Program-made: the position numbers and the translations under genes
Shown: positions 25,683 to 38,561 of the stretch, piece by piece
Numbering within the stretch: position 1 is the first letter of the stretch
Layout: every line of letters starts with the position of its first letter
Assembly (NCBI GenBank): GCA_017979445.1
Contig: CM030706.1
Coordinates: 8,666,967-8,730,966 of the forward strand
Direction: 5' to 3'
Length of the DNA: 64,000 bases
Source: Akebia trifoliata
Taxonomy: Eukaryota; Streptophyta; Magnoliopsida; Ranunculales; Lardizabalaceae
Notes under the pieces: generated by a model
What the model was told of the DNA's origin: nothing
Databases searched by the model: none
Seen by the model: only the letters and a program-made list of their open reading frames with translations

Positions 25683-27228
25683 TGTAGATACCCCATTTTT
25701 GTACTCGCCTGATTAATCAACTCGTTAACCCGATTGCAACGGTTCCTAATGATGGATGTTTATTCCAATGCTTTATTTTTTATTAGATGTGTTTCAGAAA
25801 TTCGGATAAGGTATCTCAAACTAATAAAACTATAGAAATCATGCTACGCTAAGAAAATATAACCCCAAAAATATATGATTTTTCAAACAAAAAGAAGCTT
25901 CACGATAAAAATCACTAAAAAATGATCAAATTAACAAAATACTCCTAACCTTAAAACATCCCTAGAGCCTACGTTACGCTTAGAAAAATCCTTTCAAACA
26001 CATAAAATAACAAATCAAAATCAAATAAATCATTTTACCAATTTTCACAGAATTCGACAAAATTACGAAAATGCCCCTCATAAAGTTCAGGATCATTTCG
26101 TACAATTTTTTTTATAAATGATAAAAACCAACATTCCCATTGAATTCCTTACGAAAAATTCATTCCAAAACATCGTGGAACATTGAAAACTGACTTAAAA
26201 CGCAAAAAGTCTTCTCCGAGGACAAAACGATAATTTTATAATTTTAATAATTAAAATTCTGTAATTAATAATTAAAACATTAAATAATGTAAAGTGAAAT
26301 CTTGATTAAAATCTTAAAGTCAATCAAGTAAAGACTAAAGCCAATATCTTAAAGTCAATCAAGTAAAACTAAAGTTAAGATCTTAAAGTCAATCAAGTAA
26401 GATTAAAGTCAATCAAGTAAGACTAAAGTCCAAATCTTAAAGTCAATCAAGGTAGACTAAAAGTCAAAATCCTAATAGAGTTCTAATTAAATAATAACTC
26501 AATTTAAAATAATCCTAATTAAATAATAACTCTATTTAAAACAATTCTAAATAAACAATAACTCTTTTTAAAAGAATTATAATTAAACACTAACTCTATC
26601 TAAAAGGCACTTAAAAAAATCTATAAATAGGGGTCCTTACAACCTATTTCATATTTAAAAAAGAATCCTAAGAAAAGTAGGTCAAAAAGCTTATCCAACC
26701 TCCCCAAAACCCTAGTTTTAAAGCCTTAACTCCTTACCTAAAATCCATAGTCCAACTTTAGCTCAAAAAAATACCAAAAGACCCTTTTAAAATACCTTAA
26801 AATTCATAAAAAAATCTAAAAATTCACAGATCCAAGAAAAAGATACCTCAACTTGGTAATCAGAAATCAGATCCAGCAATAGAACGAAACAATGAATACT
26901 GTACAAGGAGTTGTTCTATTAAATCTGAGGGAACAAAATCTTTACATTCTGAAAAGATAACTATTTTTTTATTATTATTTAGGTTTTTTTAGCAATGTAA
27001 TTTTATTTGGGAATTAGTAGAGACCGGTGTTTGCAGGGCAGGGTTATTGCCTAATACCTTCCAACCTTGTAACGTGATCCCTGGACTCAATTTTTCTTTC
27101 ATAGATTAGTAGTATTTACCTTTTTAGACTCAGTATTCGGTTCCTAGATTGTAATAACTAGGTGGCGACCCCCAAACCTCAAAGGTCAAAAGCGGATCCG
27201 CGTACCTCGCGGATCGAGGACATTTTCA
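25683..27228 (+). repeat. LTR 3 of gypsy array
   Basis: 1546 bases, opening TGTAGATACCCC and closing 'cattttca' before G and TGGCGACTC. It is preceded by the copy 2 PPT and followed by the copy 3 internal region. It lacks the MITE found in LTR 1 and therefore shows its empty site ('cactaactctatc' near 26588). Confidence 0.87.
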
Positions 27229-30200
27229 GTGGCGACTCTACTATTGAGGATCAAACTAGAAAAACCCCAAGTATGGGAAGCATTGCCAGTAGGACCTTTT
27301 ATTTTAATTTATTTTTAATTATTTGTTTATCTGTTTATTTTATTTTTTTTATCATTCTTTTTTACTTAATTATTGATCATTTGTTTGGATTTCGAATACT
27401 TTGACACATTTTTATAGTTCAATCTAGGATCATCCGGACTGACCCTAAATAATGCAGGATCTGAAGAGGATAATATTGTGAAAAAATGGTTGTTGAACCA
27501 TTTTCATTATTTGGTTTATTTTATATTTTTGGGTTGTATTATTATTTATTTATTTATTTTTTTTTTTGGAATTATTTGGATTGATTTTGGGTATGTCATT
27601 TTAGAATATCGCTTTTTATGATTCAATCTAGGGTCATTTTGGGATGACCCTAAATAATGATAGATTCAAATTGACATAAATTGAGAATGGAATGATGGTG
27701 TTTGGGATGAGAGGTATGATTTTTTTTTTTTTTTAAGAAAAAAATCTTGGATGAATTATTTTTAGTGGGTTACTAGGCATATACGTTGAGTTGTGAAAAT
27801 AAATTATTTGTGAGTAATGCGTTAAGAAACAAAAAAAAGTGTGTTTTTTAATGTTGTTCGTGATGAGGAGATAATTTCAATAAAAAAAATCAGAAAAAAA
27901 TTGCAAAATTATTCTTTTTACGCGTGGCGTGCCATTAGCAAAAATCCGTTTTTGCTGTTTTTTATCTCCTTCTCCAATAGAAAAAAAATGAAAACAGCTA
28001 ATAAAAAAAAATGTTATCTCTCTCTCTCTCTCAAGATTCGTGCTTCAAGTTTCAAATCACAAGAACTCTTGAATCCGATAAACAACATGTTTATTCTTGG
28101 AAAATTTCTGTTAAGAGAACCATATTGGATCCAATGCTGTTTTATCAATCTTGATCATTCTTGTTCTGATTCTCTAAATCTTGGTTTTTGATAGACGATA
28201 TTGAGATACCCAATTGGTTATATGGATTGCCCTTAGTGCCCAAATATCACTCACCGATTGAATTTCACATGTTTTGTTAAAAAAAAAAAGCACTTTAAAA
28301 CAAAGAGAGAGAGAGACAATCCATGGGCTGATGTGAAAAAAATATAAAAACAAAATTCGGTTTTTCTCTTTTAATAAATTTATTTTATTATTTTTTAACT
28401 CGAATTCAGTTTTTATTTTTTATTTTTAATATTTTTTATAAAACAGAGTTCAATTTTTCTCTTTTAAAAAAAAAGTAGAATTCAGTTTTTTTCTTAAAAA
28501 AAAAAAAGAGTTTTCGTACGTTGCTGTCCATGGTGTGCTGTTGCTACAACAAGAAGTTTTTTTTGGTGTGCGGTTAGTAAAAGTTTTTTTTTAAAACTAT
28601 TTTCCATCTATCTGTGAATAAGAAACAACAAATAAACGGAGTGACGTCTCTCTTTCTCTCGGTTATAGTATCAATGGATGCAAATCCATTGAAGCGTGCA
28701 TTGTAGAACAACAAGGCTATTCTCTTTATTTGTGTTTGCTATACTTCCACTGGTGAGATCGTGCGCACACTGTCAAGTCGTCTGATAATGAGAAAAAGGT
28801 TGAAATTCGACAATTGTTAACTAGTGAGGTGAGAGAAGAGAAGCCTTGGAGATAAAAAGGAACGTGGGTTTTATGGGGTTTCTTTGCATGATTGAGATGG
28901 AGGTGATTTAATGGTTGGTTGATGGTCTTGTGAGATGGTGTTTTTCGTTCAAAAAAACATCCAAATTGGATGATTTTGTTTGAAATCATGGATTCTCCTG
29001 TTAGTAAAGTTCATAGTAAACTATGGTGTTGATCACAAACACCTTTCTCGTGTGTGGATCACTCATAATATCGCCATTTGCCATTTTTTTCTTCTTTCTT
29101 TAAAAAACAAAAATGGTTTTTTTATGTTACTCCAAACAAACTTTGGATGGGACCCACTTGTTCATTTTTAAAATTAAAAATCATTCAAATATGTTTTTTA
29201 AGATTAAAAATCCTTCAAAATATGGTCTTTAATAAGTATTTAATTCTTTACAATACCGAGGTCCCACCTCAAATTTTTGGAAATCACATTCCTTACTAAG
29301 GATTTTTCACCACAACGGTATAATCTAACTCACTTAGTAAGGTTTTACTTTTGCTACGGGTCGTTAAGCTCTCACGTGACATGATCCAATGTCACCGATT
29401 TGATGAATTTTGAAAAAAAAAAATTTCTTTATCTTTTAATGTAAAATATTAGGCTTTTGGTTGAAAGTTAATAGCTATAAATTTTCAAGAACTTGGATCT
29501 AAGCTCATTACTTTGTAATATTATTTTGGATCAAAACCTTTTCCTCGAAATTTAGAAGGTCGTGACATTGAATTATCGATCAAGTTGGCTTAACGACTAT
29601 TCGTAAAATTTTAAATCTTAATTTGTTAGTCAAAATAGTGCTCATTGAGAAGTTTGTTGAGTACCAAATTTAATTTTTTTTTTTCACAAAAAAAAAAAAA
29701 AGTTTCATCACTCCTTATCTCCACCAATACCGTTATGTCCTCAATTCAATATTCGTGGGAAATTTTGGATCATCCAAAGGTGATCAATGATTGGATCATA
29801 AAATAAAAATTTTGTTTTGATTAATTCTATGTTGATTTGAATGTTAGATCTGACTGAATATTATATGATTACTCATCTAGTACACCCTGATCTAATGATG
29901 TGCATGCTTTGATCTCGAATTGAATGGATGTTGTTTATATTTGATTCAATATTTTAAATCCATATTGTGATAGTATGATCAGGCCCATGGGTCCATTTAT
30001 TTGAAAAAGGCCCCGGACACACCCCACCCTATTTTGCATACACCACTAGTATGTTTACTGCTTTGCACGCTTGCATGTCGTTAATAGCCAACGTGGCACT
30101 AGTGTGTGGCCCCATCTCTTCAGAGATGCGACGTCATTCATGAAAAGCACAACTCCAATCACATACCTTAGGGTATATTAAACTGGGGCATCAATACCGT

Positions 30201-30702
30201 CTGATCAGGTGACTCTGAAAGGTATATCGATGCACCCAAGCTTGAGCGACCTGAGCCTTTGACTTATTGTAAGCCGCATAGTACCATGTCCCGTTTGCCA
30301 ACATAGTACTAGTACGTGGTCGGTCTCCTTGTGGGATGCCAAACCATTTATGAAAGCTACAACTCTTGACTCATACCCATAGGTATATCAAAGATGATCC
30401 AAGTACATCAATTGCACTTCTTGGTCAAAATCAGTACCTAAGCAAGATTTTGCTCTGAAGTGATTTAAGAGTGCCTTTGCTCAAGCATCGTGCACCACCT
30501 CTGATCTGGGGATTAAACTGATTGTTTTTGAGTTCAGAGAAGTGAGTTGAAGTTTTAGATTCTCATCTATACAGTATATCAAACCAAGTCACCACATACC
30601 GTCTGATTGAGGACGCTTGAGAAGTATATCGGTGTACTTGGGCAAGGGTGGCTAGATAAAAATGCATTACATATAGTAAGCTTAGAGTCTAGAAACCTCC
30701 CC
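27229..30702 (+). mobile_element. Gypsy array, copy 3 internal region, cut by assembly gap
   Basis: Follows copy 1 from the PBS through the leader, the cargo and the noncoding block up to the equivalent of base 8702, then enters the gap. Relative to copies 1 and 2 it lacks about 65 bases near 30458. It has no PIF insert in the cargo. Its pol should lie in the gap. Confidence 0.8.
28191..28275 (+). pseudogene. Captured ELF6-like JmjN fragment (copy 3)
   Basis: The initiator codon is ATA; the frame then reads DDIEIPNWLYGLPLVPKYH and SPIEF. The CT-rich tract (28018-28031) and leader are conserved. Its sequence supports the consensus of copies 1 and 2. Confidence 0.55.
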
Positions 30703-30802
30703 NNNNNNNNNNNNNNNNNNNNNNNNNNNNNNNNNNNNNNNNNNNNNNNNNNNNNNNNNNNNNNNNNNNNNNNNNNNNNNNNNNNNNNNNNNNNNNNNNN
30801 NN
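30703..30802. other. Assembly gap (100 N)
   Basis: Exactly 100 N, the usual placeholder for unknown size. By comparison with the empty site at 52082-52100, the missing DNA must hold the rest of gypsy copy 3, the right end of the family-2 CACTA element, a TGC target duplicate and about 16 bases of host sequence. Confidence 0.95.
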
Positions 30803-31097
30803 TCCCTATGGGTTAAAACCTCTAGATCTATTATAAAAAAATATATAAAAAAAAAAACAAAATGGTTGGCTGCAACAGTTTCATATGCTCATGTACAAGC
30901 ACATGTTGTGACAAATAACAATGACAAGTGGATTGACACTGGGGCAATAAAAGAGTATTGCAATGATCAAAATCTCTTTACAAGTTATGTAATTTGTAAA
31001 GAATTTGAAAAGTGGAAATGGTAAAAACAATGCTTTCTCCAATGTTCTTGGCATTGGATTTATAAAACTTTAATTCACTAATGAGAAAGTCATACAT
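30803..31097 (+). pseudogene. Copia protease-region remnant, copy A, left half
   Basis: Aligns with 52099-52375. One frame gives VVTNNNDKWIDTGAIKEYCN then LFTSY, matching the aspartic-protease 'W-x-D-[ST]-G-A' signature of Ty1/copia polyproteins followed by the usual H/C-x-C-x(2-3)-LF motif. It stops at 31097, where CACTA family 1 was inserted, and continues at 47568. It belongs to the duplicated UGT flank. Confidence 0.7.
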
Positions 31098-32090
31098 CAA
31101 TACAACATTTATGATCCACAACGGCGATTTATAACAACGGATAATTTAATCCAGCGCTATATATGCATTGTTGCATATATCCGCCGTTATAGGGATGAGA
31201 TACATGTCCCCTTCTTAGTTTCCTGCTTATTCAGCGCATATAGCAGCGGATATATGCCACTAAAAAATCAATTTTTTTTACATATAAAATTTTTATTTAG
31301 TGAGTTCCTTATTCAATTATTTTAAAAATTAAATATGGCAACGGATTAATATATCCGCCACTAAAAAATCAATTTTTATATAATTTTTTTGTTTTTAAAG
31401 TGAATATAACAGCGGATTAATATATCCGCCAAAAAAATCAATTTTTTTATAGAAAAATTATGTTTGATGAGTTTCTTTGTTAGGTTTTTTAAATTGAATA
31501 TTGCAGCGGATCAATATATCAGCCACTAAAAATTCAATATTTTTTATATAAAAAATTCGGTTTAGTGAGTTCTCTTTGTCAAAATTTTTTGTATTAAATA
31601 ATATAGCAGCAGATTAATATATCCGCTACTATAAATCAATTTTTTTAATATATAAAAAATTTTGTTTAGTGAGTTCTCTTTATCAAAATTTTTTTAATTG
31701 AATATTGCAACGGATTAATATATCGCCACTAAAAAATTAACTTTTTTTACAGTTCATCTCTTTATCAATTTTTTTTTTATATTGAATAAAGCAGCGGATT
31801 AATATATCCGCCACTAAAAAATCAATTTTTTATACAAAATTAGTGAGTTCTTTTTATCAATAATTTTTTTTAAATTACATATAGTAGAGGATATATTTAT
31901 TCACCACTAAAAATTCAATTTTTAATATATATTTCAAAAAATAAATATAGCAGTGGATATATTTATCTGCCACTAAAAATCAATTTTTAATATATATATA
32001 TATATATAAAGTTATATTTTCGTGTGAGTTTGTCTGTGTGGCTTTTTTTTATGTGACTATAGCAGTGGAGGAGTGTTTCCGCAGCTGTAG
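31098..32090. repeat. CACTA-1 left subterminal repeat array
   Basis: About nine copies of a motif like 'cagcggattaatatatccgccact' at intervals near 70-105 bases (31230, 31336, 31408, 31503, 31605, 31707, 31791, 31880, 31949), each internally palindromic and separated by 'aaaaatcaattttt' and 'gttctctttatcaa' spacers. In CACTA elements such subterminal repeats bind the element-encoded TNPA-type protein (known of the family); binding here is inferred. Confidence 0.85.
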
Positions 32091-34479
32091 AGTAGATTCT
32101 CCAAATAAAAAATAAACGCCGCACACTCCATTTGCACAAATTTTTTGCGTGGATTTTAGACCAGCTTCGTTCTCATTCTCTATCTCTCTCTGTCATTTTC
32201 TCTCGTTTTCTTCACGTTCTCTCTATCTCTTTGAAATCCGTAAAACTTGGAGTTTTAATGATTTGTGCTAATCGTTTGAGTCTCGGTTGGAATTTCGATT
32301 GACCCTTTTGTTTAGAAGCTTTGTTCGGCCCATGATTGCATCGTCTTGTGCAGCACTTGCTTCGTGGTGGCTGTTGTAAGGGTTGACGAGGGGGATTCCC
32401 TGATTCAGGTCGACATTTTTCACCACCCTAAACCTTAGTTGGTAAGTCTCTCTTTCTCTGTATGAATATATATCCACATGAGTGATTGAGTCACCACATC
32501 ATCTCCTCATTAATGGCGGATTTGGTGAGGAATGAGAGTTGAAGAGTTTTATTTTTCTTTTCATATATGAATTTTTTTGGGGTTTTAGATGATTTTGTTT
32601 AGATTACAAGTTTGTAATGGTAAGTGTTCATATAAATTCAAGAAATTGGCTTGTTTAGGGTTTGGATTAACGATTTAGGTTTTTAAATGTAATTCTCTGT
32701 TTTCTCATGGTAAGGTCATCATTCTAAGAGAGTTTTTCCTTATGTTTAAGAATAATTTCATTTTTCATTAATAGTTTCTACTTCAATTTATTTTTTGTTA
32801 TTCATGTTTTTTTAATGTACTTGTTGAAAATTTTAGAATTTTAGATTTCAGAAGTTTTTTTTTCTCAATAAATAAATAAAAATAAATAGAAGATGATCTT
32901 CTTTTAATTGGATTTATGTGCTTTCTTCATGTATTTGAATAAAATGTAGCAATCTGATTTATATATGTTTTTGGATTTATGTGATTTCTACTTCCATTTT
33001 AAGTGCACTGAAATTACTTCGATGAGGTTGAGCTAAATTCTGAATGAGGCTTTATTACGCCTTTCAAATTGCAATATTGTGATAAATGACGACATTCTTA
33101 TGTATTCTTTTAATAAGTAATGCTGGTTTCTCAACTGCTGCACCAATAATTTGCATTGAGAACCAATGGTTATCTTAAAATATAAGTTTGGAGTGCATAA
33201 CCCCTTTATGCTGATAGGGTGGTGACAGTAGGCTTCATTCTCATAGATGCTACTTTCCTTGCAAGTTAGTATGGGTGCTTGAAATTTTTGCTAAAATTTT
33301 TTGAACTATCAAAACCTCATCTTATTTTTTCTCTAATGGTTTAACAGAGTTGATTCCATAGGTAGTCAGTGGGTATAAAATCTCTGTTGAAGAATCATTG
33401 TATTCGGTTGAAGCCTTGAGGTATTCCTTTTACTCTACAACTTTCACCATGATGTTAGACATTTGATCAGGTAGTCATAACTATTCAATGTTTCACCATA
33501 GTAGTCTACTATGATATTTCTCCCAGTTGTTTGCTTATAATTGGGTTTTAACTATTGTAGGTTCATAGTTTCAATTTGTTATCTCCTCTCACTTTGGTTT
33601 GCATTGAGTGAGTGGGTGCATAGGTTGTCTTCAAAAGCGATGAATTCGTTGAGCTTTTTTCGATTGTAAAGTGGTTGATATGCTGCTTCTGAAATTAGTG
33701 CATTTGGTGCTTTATATGTTTTGAAGCAATGAAATTGTTTCATATTATATTAGAGAATGATTACAACACTCAACTTATAAAATCATAGGTCTCCAATCTC
33801 AAACCAACTCTCTTGAAATCCCCTAAAAGAATTTCTTTGGTTCAAGGATGCGATGTCCCAATGTCGAACTCACTCACAAGGGGATCCCACTCCCTTGCAA
33901 CCTCTCGCTTTCACACCCCATGTTCAGACTGCTCTATCTGTTTATAGATTATTCCCTTAGGTCCTATTGAGGAACAAAAGATGAAGTTTGAATATCTCAT
34001 ACGATAAAACATCTAACAGGTTTAGAGCATTGACTCTTAGTCAACGTATTATCAACGAGTGAGACACTTTATCTTGACTAAGGTCAAACAAGTTGAATCT
34101 TAGATACTCGAAAACATGTTCATGTCTAATCTCAAGGTCATCAACATTAGTGATTGGGATGTCTAAGATCATGGGCTTTTCCCATCGAACCATTATTTAG
34201 ATTTTATATTTAGGAGGGTTTATTTTACTAATCCTATTTTTCTTGGTAATTATTATTTATCTCAAGTGAGTTCGTTACCAAGTGATAATGATATTTTTCT
34301 TAAAATATGAAATGCCAAGAACAACGATCAAGATTCCATCCATGAGTGCACACCACATGAATCATTTGTCAGTCAGGACATTGCTCTGCCAAACCCACAA
34401 TGTGGACCAAAAGGGTAGTGACACCTGTCATTCATGAAAAAGGAGAACAATCCGCTTTCCACTACTAACATGTCTCCTT
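32091..34479. other. CACTA-1 interior without recognisable gene
   Basis: Bases 32100-32450 are the most promoter-like DNA in the element: 'ccaaataaaaaataaacgcc' (about 32101), a CT-rich leader (32175-32235) and a strong splice-donor-like TTGGTAAGTCTC at 32440, followed by T-rich intron-like DNA. This may be the element's promoter and a noncoding first exon on the plus strand (inference). From 32500 to 34480 I see only intron-like T-rich sequence and short non-matching frames. Confidence 0.4.
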
Positions 34480-34904
34480 AACGAAAGGATTAACATATTA
34501 AAGAAAGGCCTCAAAGATAGATCCTGTATAATGCAAGTATTAGGAAGAAAGGTGAGGGATCAATTTGATTCCTTAGAAATCTTACTAGCATAAATCGGAT
34601 TTAATTTAATTTGAAGAAAGGGGTGCACAATACATTAGTCAAAACAAGGAAAGGAAAGAAGAAAACAAATTCCAATATGAGAAATGGGTAACACTATGCC
34701 ATCAGGAAGTTTAACAGATTTAGAAGCATGAGAGATAATGGTAGTGAGATGCAATATAAAGCAAACCATGTGATAAGTTGCACCCATGTCAAATGATCCA
34801 AGGGACAAAGATAAGTGGTAGATGCAACAGAAAGAGAGATAATTTTGAGGTCGGTGGTTGAGTGAGCCATGGGCTGTGTTACCAGTATTGAAGTGGGCAA
34901 TTAA
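34480..34904 (-). pseudogene. Copia protease-linker remnant inside CACTA-1
   Basis: Minus-strand frames give MGATYHMVC, then TTIISHASKSVKLPDGIVLP and, after a frame change, LTNVLCTPFFKLNLI, in the order expected for Ty1/copia protease active site, linker and start of the integrase region. The normal Asp-Ser-Gly is degraded to Met-Gly. The fragment ends abruptly at 34904, where another CACTA-like end starts. It comes from a different copia lineage than the one at 30803/47568. Confidence 0.65.
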
Positions 34905-35220
34905 CACTACTAAAAAATATGGCAATTAGGCACCGTTTTTAACCGTTCCAAAGCCAGTATGAAACAATTGACAGACTATCTCTAGTCAAGGCGTCATTAA
35001 TGAATTTAAATAGTTGGAAGCCTTTCTAGATCTCAGGAATTGGAACGGTTAAAAACTCTTCCAAAACTCAGATTTGGGAACCGCTCCAAACCGTTCCACA
35101 TCTGCATTTATATAACAAAAAAACAAAAAAAACTGAGCCATCGATTTAAAATCCGATGTTTATAAGACTGATGTCCTAAATCTGAGACTTTAGGCATCGG
35201 TTACAAATTGAAATCTAAAC
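34905..35220. mobile_element. CACTA-like terminus, family 3 (partial)
   Basis: Starts CACTACTAAAAAATATGGCA, followed by subterminal words 'aaccgttcca' in both orientations (near 34940, 35041, 35080, 35090). This resembles a third CACTA family's end. I cannot find the opposite terminus, so the element is truncated or decayed. Confidence 0.5.
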
Positions 35221-37238
35221 TTTAAAAAAAAAACTATTTTTTAATTGTTTTTTTCTACGCACCTATTACCTGCGGTCAAAATAGACCTAAATAGAGAACA
35301 TCAATGCTCTCTATCACATTCATTTATACACAAAAAGAGTTACAACGAGTTATAATTAACAAAATTATCAAGTATTTTACCATTAAAATTACAAAATGGA
35401 ATCACCACCGTGCATCACCACCACCCCCCCAAAACAAGAAACCCACCCATCACTCCTTCCTTACATTACCATATATACATTACAAGATGGTAATATGGCA
35501 TTCCCTAGATATGACTTATGATTACTATTTTTAATGAACCTCATTGGCATCTAAGAAGATACCATTTTGGGAGCTTTAGTTGGACACTACGATTGATTGA
35601 TTACCATATCAGAAATTACTTGAAACCAAGTTTTATCATTTTCTGTTTTGTTGGATATGGTACCTTGTGAACTCAACCAATCTGGTTGGGTATTTATTAT
35701 CTTTCCCACATAAATTGGTTCAGTGGTCTGTTATCTAGATTATAAGGTTTTGGTAGATATCTGCTTCAATTATGAAATCAACCTGGTTTTAATCCTAGGT
35801 GGCAAGGTGACTAGTCAAACCAGCTAGAGTAGTTCTGATTTTAAAACATTGATTGGTACAACATTAGCAAAAGAAAACGAAATGCATAATTTTTCATGAC
35901 TACCATGGAATATTTTTAACAAAGCACGTTTCATTCCTTCAATGGTGATTCTATTTTGATGATGGAAAATGGGAGAAAGGATGGCAATAATCGAATGGAA
36001 TAAATGGAAACTACTGGTTGGAAAGTGCAAAATTTCAGAATCACCTAAATCATAAATTTTCATGTGCTTTTTTTATTAAATCAGATTTCAGTGTCGTCAT
36101 CATCAGTATCATTAGATCAATGTTAGTTGTACTTCACCATGGCTATGATAGGTTTTCTAGAAGGTTATATTTGTAGTGGGAATTGGATCACATATTCATC
36201 CTTGCATTAAGTAGTAGCTCTGCCAGACCATACACACTGTTGCCCTTGACACTTCTTGATTGTCTTTGTTTTCTTATGAATTGAGCTACTTTTTCCCACC
36301 CGTAAAAAGAGTCTGTTGCCTACTCTATTTACAACTTTTGGTGCTTGGTTTGAATTGGCTTAAACATGTTAGCTGTTTTGCATGTCCAAGAGAATATGGA
36401 GAAGGATTCATATCTGTATCATTCAAATGTGTGTGTAGTGAACCCAAATAATTTTACCTTCCACACTATCTACTAGTTTAGTCCTTTAACATCATGGGCT
36501 TGCTCAAAAAGTATATTGTGGGAGCAGGTAAAAGTTACCTCGTGTCTTAAAATATGCTAACAAGCTGATTCTTGTTTAGAGGCTTAGAGCAACATATTAT
36601 TTTCAACTAGTAAAAAAAATTACAAACCAATTTGTTCACTCGAGACTCTTTAAATAGAATGTCAAAGAGATCTTTCATCTTGTTTGACAGGTAGTGCATC
36701 ACTTGAAACTTATCTGTTTCATATATTCTAGATGCAAGGGCATCCTATATTCAAGTGTGTTAGTGGTATCAGTGAACCTGTTGTAACAAAGGGTTAGGAG
36801 GTATGAAATGCTTTATTCATTTAGCCAATTTATTTTTCCAGCTTGAAGGTTTAAATGATCCATCATAGACACATTTTATAATAATATAAAGGTTCTAGGC
36901 TAATGTTATTAAATACTTAAGCATTTTGTAGGTTCTTTGAAGATTACTAAATCTTTGCACTGAACTTGTTGAACTCTGAATCTACTGTTTTTAGTTATCA
37001 ATTTGTCTTTAATTTGTTTTAAACTTGAGATCTACAACGTCAATTTCAATAGAGAGGATATTCAGTTAATCTTGTCTTGAGATCTGGATTTTAGTTTCTA
37101 GTTTTTAATTCAGGTCTGTATTTGTTTGTGCTGGTAGAAGATATTTATTTTTTAATGATCTCTCCAAGCAAGATCTAGAGAGAATCAAGCCTCTGGAATA
37201 ATTTGGCCTGAAAGTCTTGTATTGCGGCGAAGATGGTG
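35221..37238. other. CACTA-1 interior, no gene seen
   Basis: T-rich and A-rich DNA with intron-like texture. Frames of 60-80 codons (35304-35534, 35824-36063, 36260-36451) show no domain, codon bias or neighbouring splice sites that would support a gene. Confidence 0.5.
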
Positions 37239-37850
37239 CACTATGTGAAAAAGGCCATATTTGACGGTCTTAGCCCGTCAAATTTTGAGAAATTTGATGG
37301 ACCCTCCCGTCAAATATCTTGTAGAAATTTTTTTTTTTGACGGCCCTGGACTATCAAATTATTGGAGAATGGACTTCAAAAAAAACAAAAAAAAAATCCA
37401 TAGAGTATGACTGTCAAATTTGGAGGTTTAACAAACAATAGCACGGTCCTCTAATTCACCAATCACAATGAACGAAATAATATTAAAAAAAAATCAGAAA
37501 AAGAAAAAACAAAAGAAAAATCATAAAACAAGCTCCAAATTAAATTAAATAACCCAAAATTAATATACATGTAAACCTCTTTGTTAAGATCGAAAATTCT
37601 GTCGAAGCTACAAATAACTGACAATAATTAAACTAAATAAGACCAAATGATATTGAAATTACTGGATCGGAAACATCTTTGGTGGAGGTCGGTGTTGTTA
37701 TCGTTGTAGATTGGGGAATGAACCCTTGTGCTTCACGTGCCGCTTCTCCTGCATGCAACATTTCATTAATCATTTTCCCTATATTGCATCCATCGATAAG
37801 TAAAAACCATTCAAAGGGGAATTATAAAGAGTCCTAACTGGAACCATAAG
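37239..37850. mobile_element. CACTA family 2 terminus, second copy (nested, partial)
   Basis: CACTATGTGAAAAAGGCCAT at 37239, then 'gacggtcttagcccgtcaaa' and further GACGG motifs to about 37410, clearly related to 837-1060. Further right, a minus-strand stretch (about 37670-37800) reads GKMINEMLHAGEAAREAQGF, which looks coding but which I do not recognise; it may be element protein or captured exon. No right end is seen. Confidence 0.6.
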
Positions 37851-38561
37851 GTCCCCCCCACTTGATATGTTTGGGACTGTAACTTCCATTGTTACTTTCT
37901 TTTCTTGTAATCAAGAATTCAATGAAGTCTGCTTTATGGGTTCGGTAAAAGCTGATGTAATATTCTCAGTCCTTATCTTCTTCTTGTTTTGATGGCAGTA
38001 TCATACAACACTGAATAGTGAGTACTCAGTACTCACTCATTTATCTCTCATTTTTTTTTTCCTCTGTTTTGGCTGTTTTCTTAGTGACAACATTTTCCAT
38101 GGCACGTTTGGAAGTATCCTCCTGTTTGTTTGTTGAGAGTTGAGACCAAAAGAATCACCCATCTCAGATTTCAGTATAAGTGCTTCTATGGAATTATTTC
38201 TATTTGAATCACTCCTATAAGAATTACAATTGGAAGAGTGCTTGTTAGGCAATAGTGTTCAGGAAAGTGTTTTTTTTTTTTTTGGGTCTAGAAGCAATTA
38301 TAGAAGTTGTGGAATGTTTGCTGAGAAATATTGTTCTTTTGGACATCTTGATCGATAACCTAAAAATTCTAACTTAAGTATTATGGACATTTTTGTCTAG
38401 TTTCGTCATGATGGACATTGAACCCAAGATCCAGAGATTTGTTCTAGGCAACTTGGATGGATGGGTGTATGGGTGGTGTGTATGAAGAGATGCATATATT
38501 CAGAACGGTCCAAAGAAATCCCTCTCTTAAACACAAAGTGACTAGGTAAGGATGTATATAC
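37851..38561. other. CACTA-1 interior, no gene seen
   Basis: No supportable exon on either strand. A T-tract near 38270 and scattered short frames only. It lies downstream of the methyltransferase fragment on the minus strand, where I could not find that gene's next exon. Confidence 0.5.

Noticed and set aside
31230..31970. Regularly spaced palindromic repeats resembling a CRISPR array
   Set aside because: Plant nuclear context; spacers are related to each other, and the array sits at a transposon end with a counterpart at the other end.
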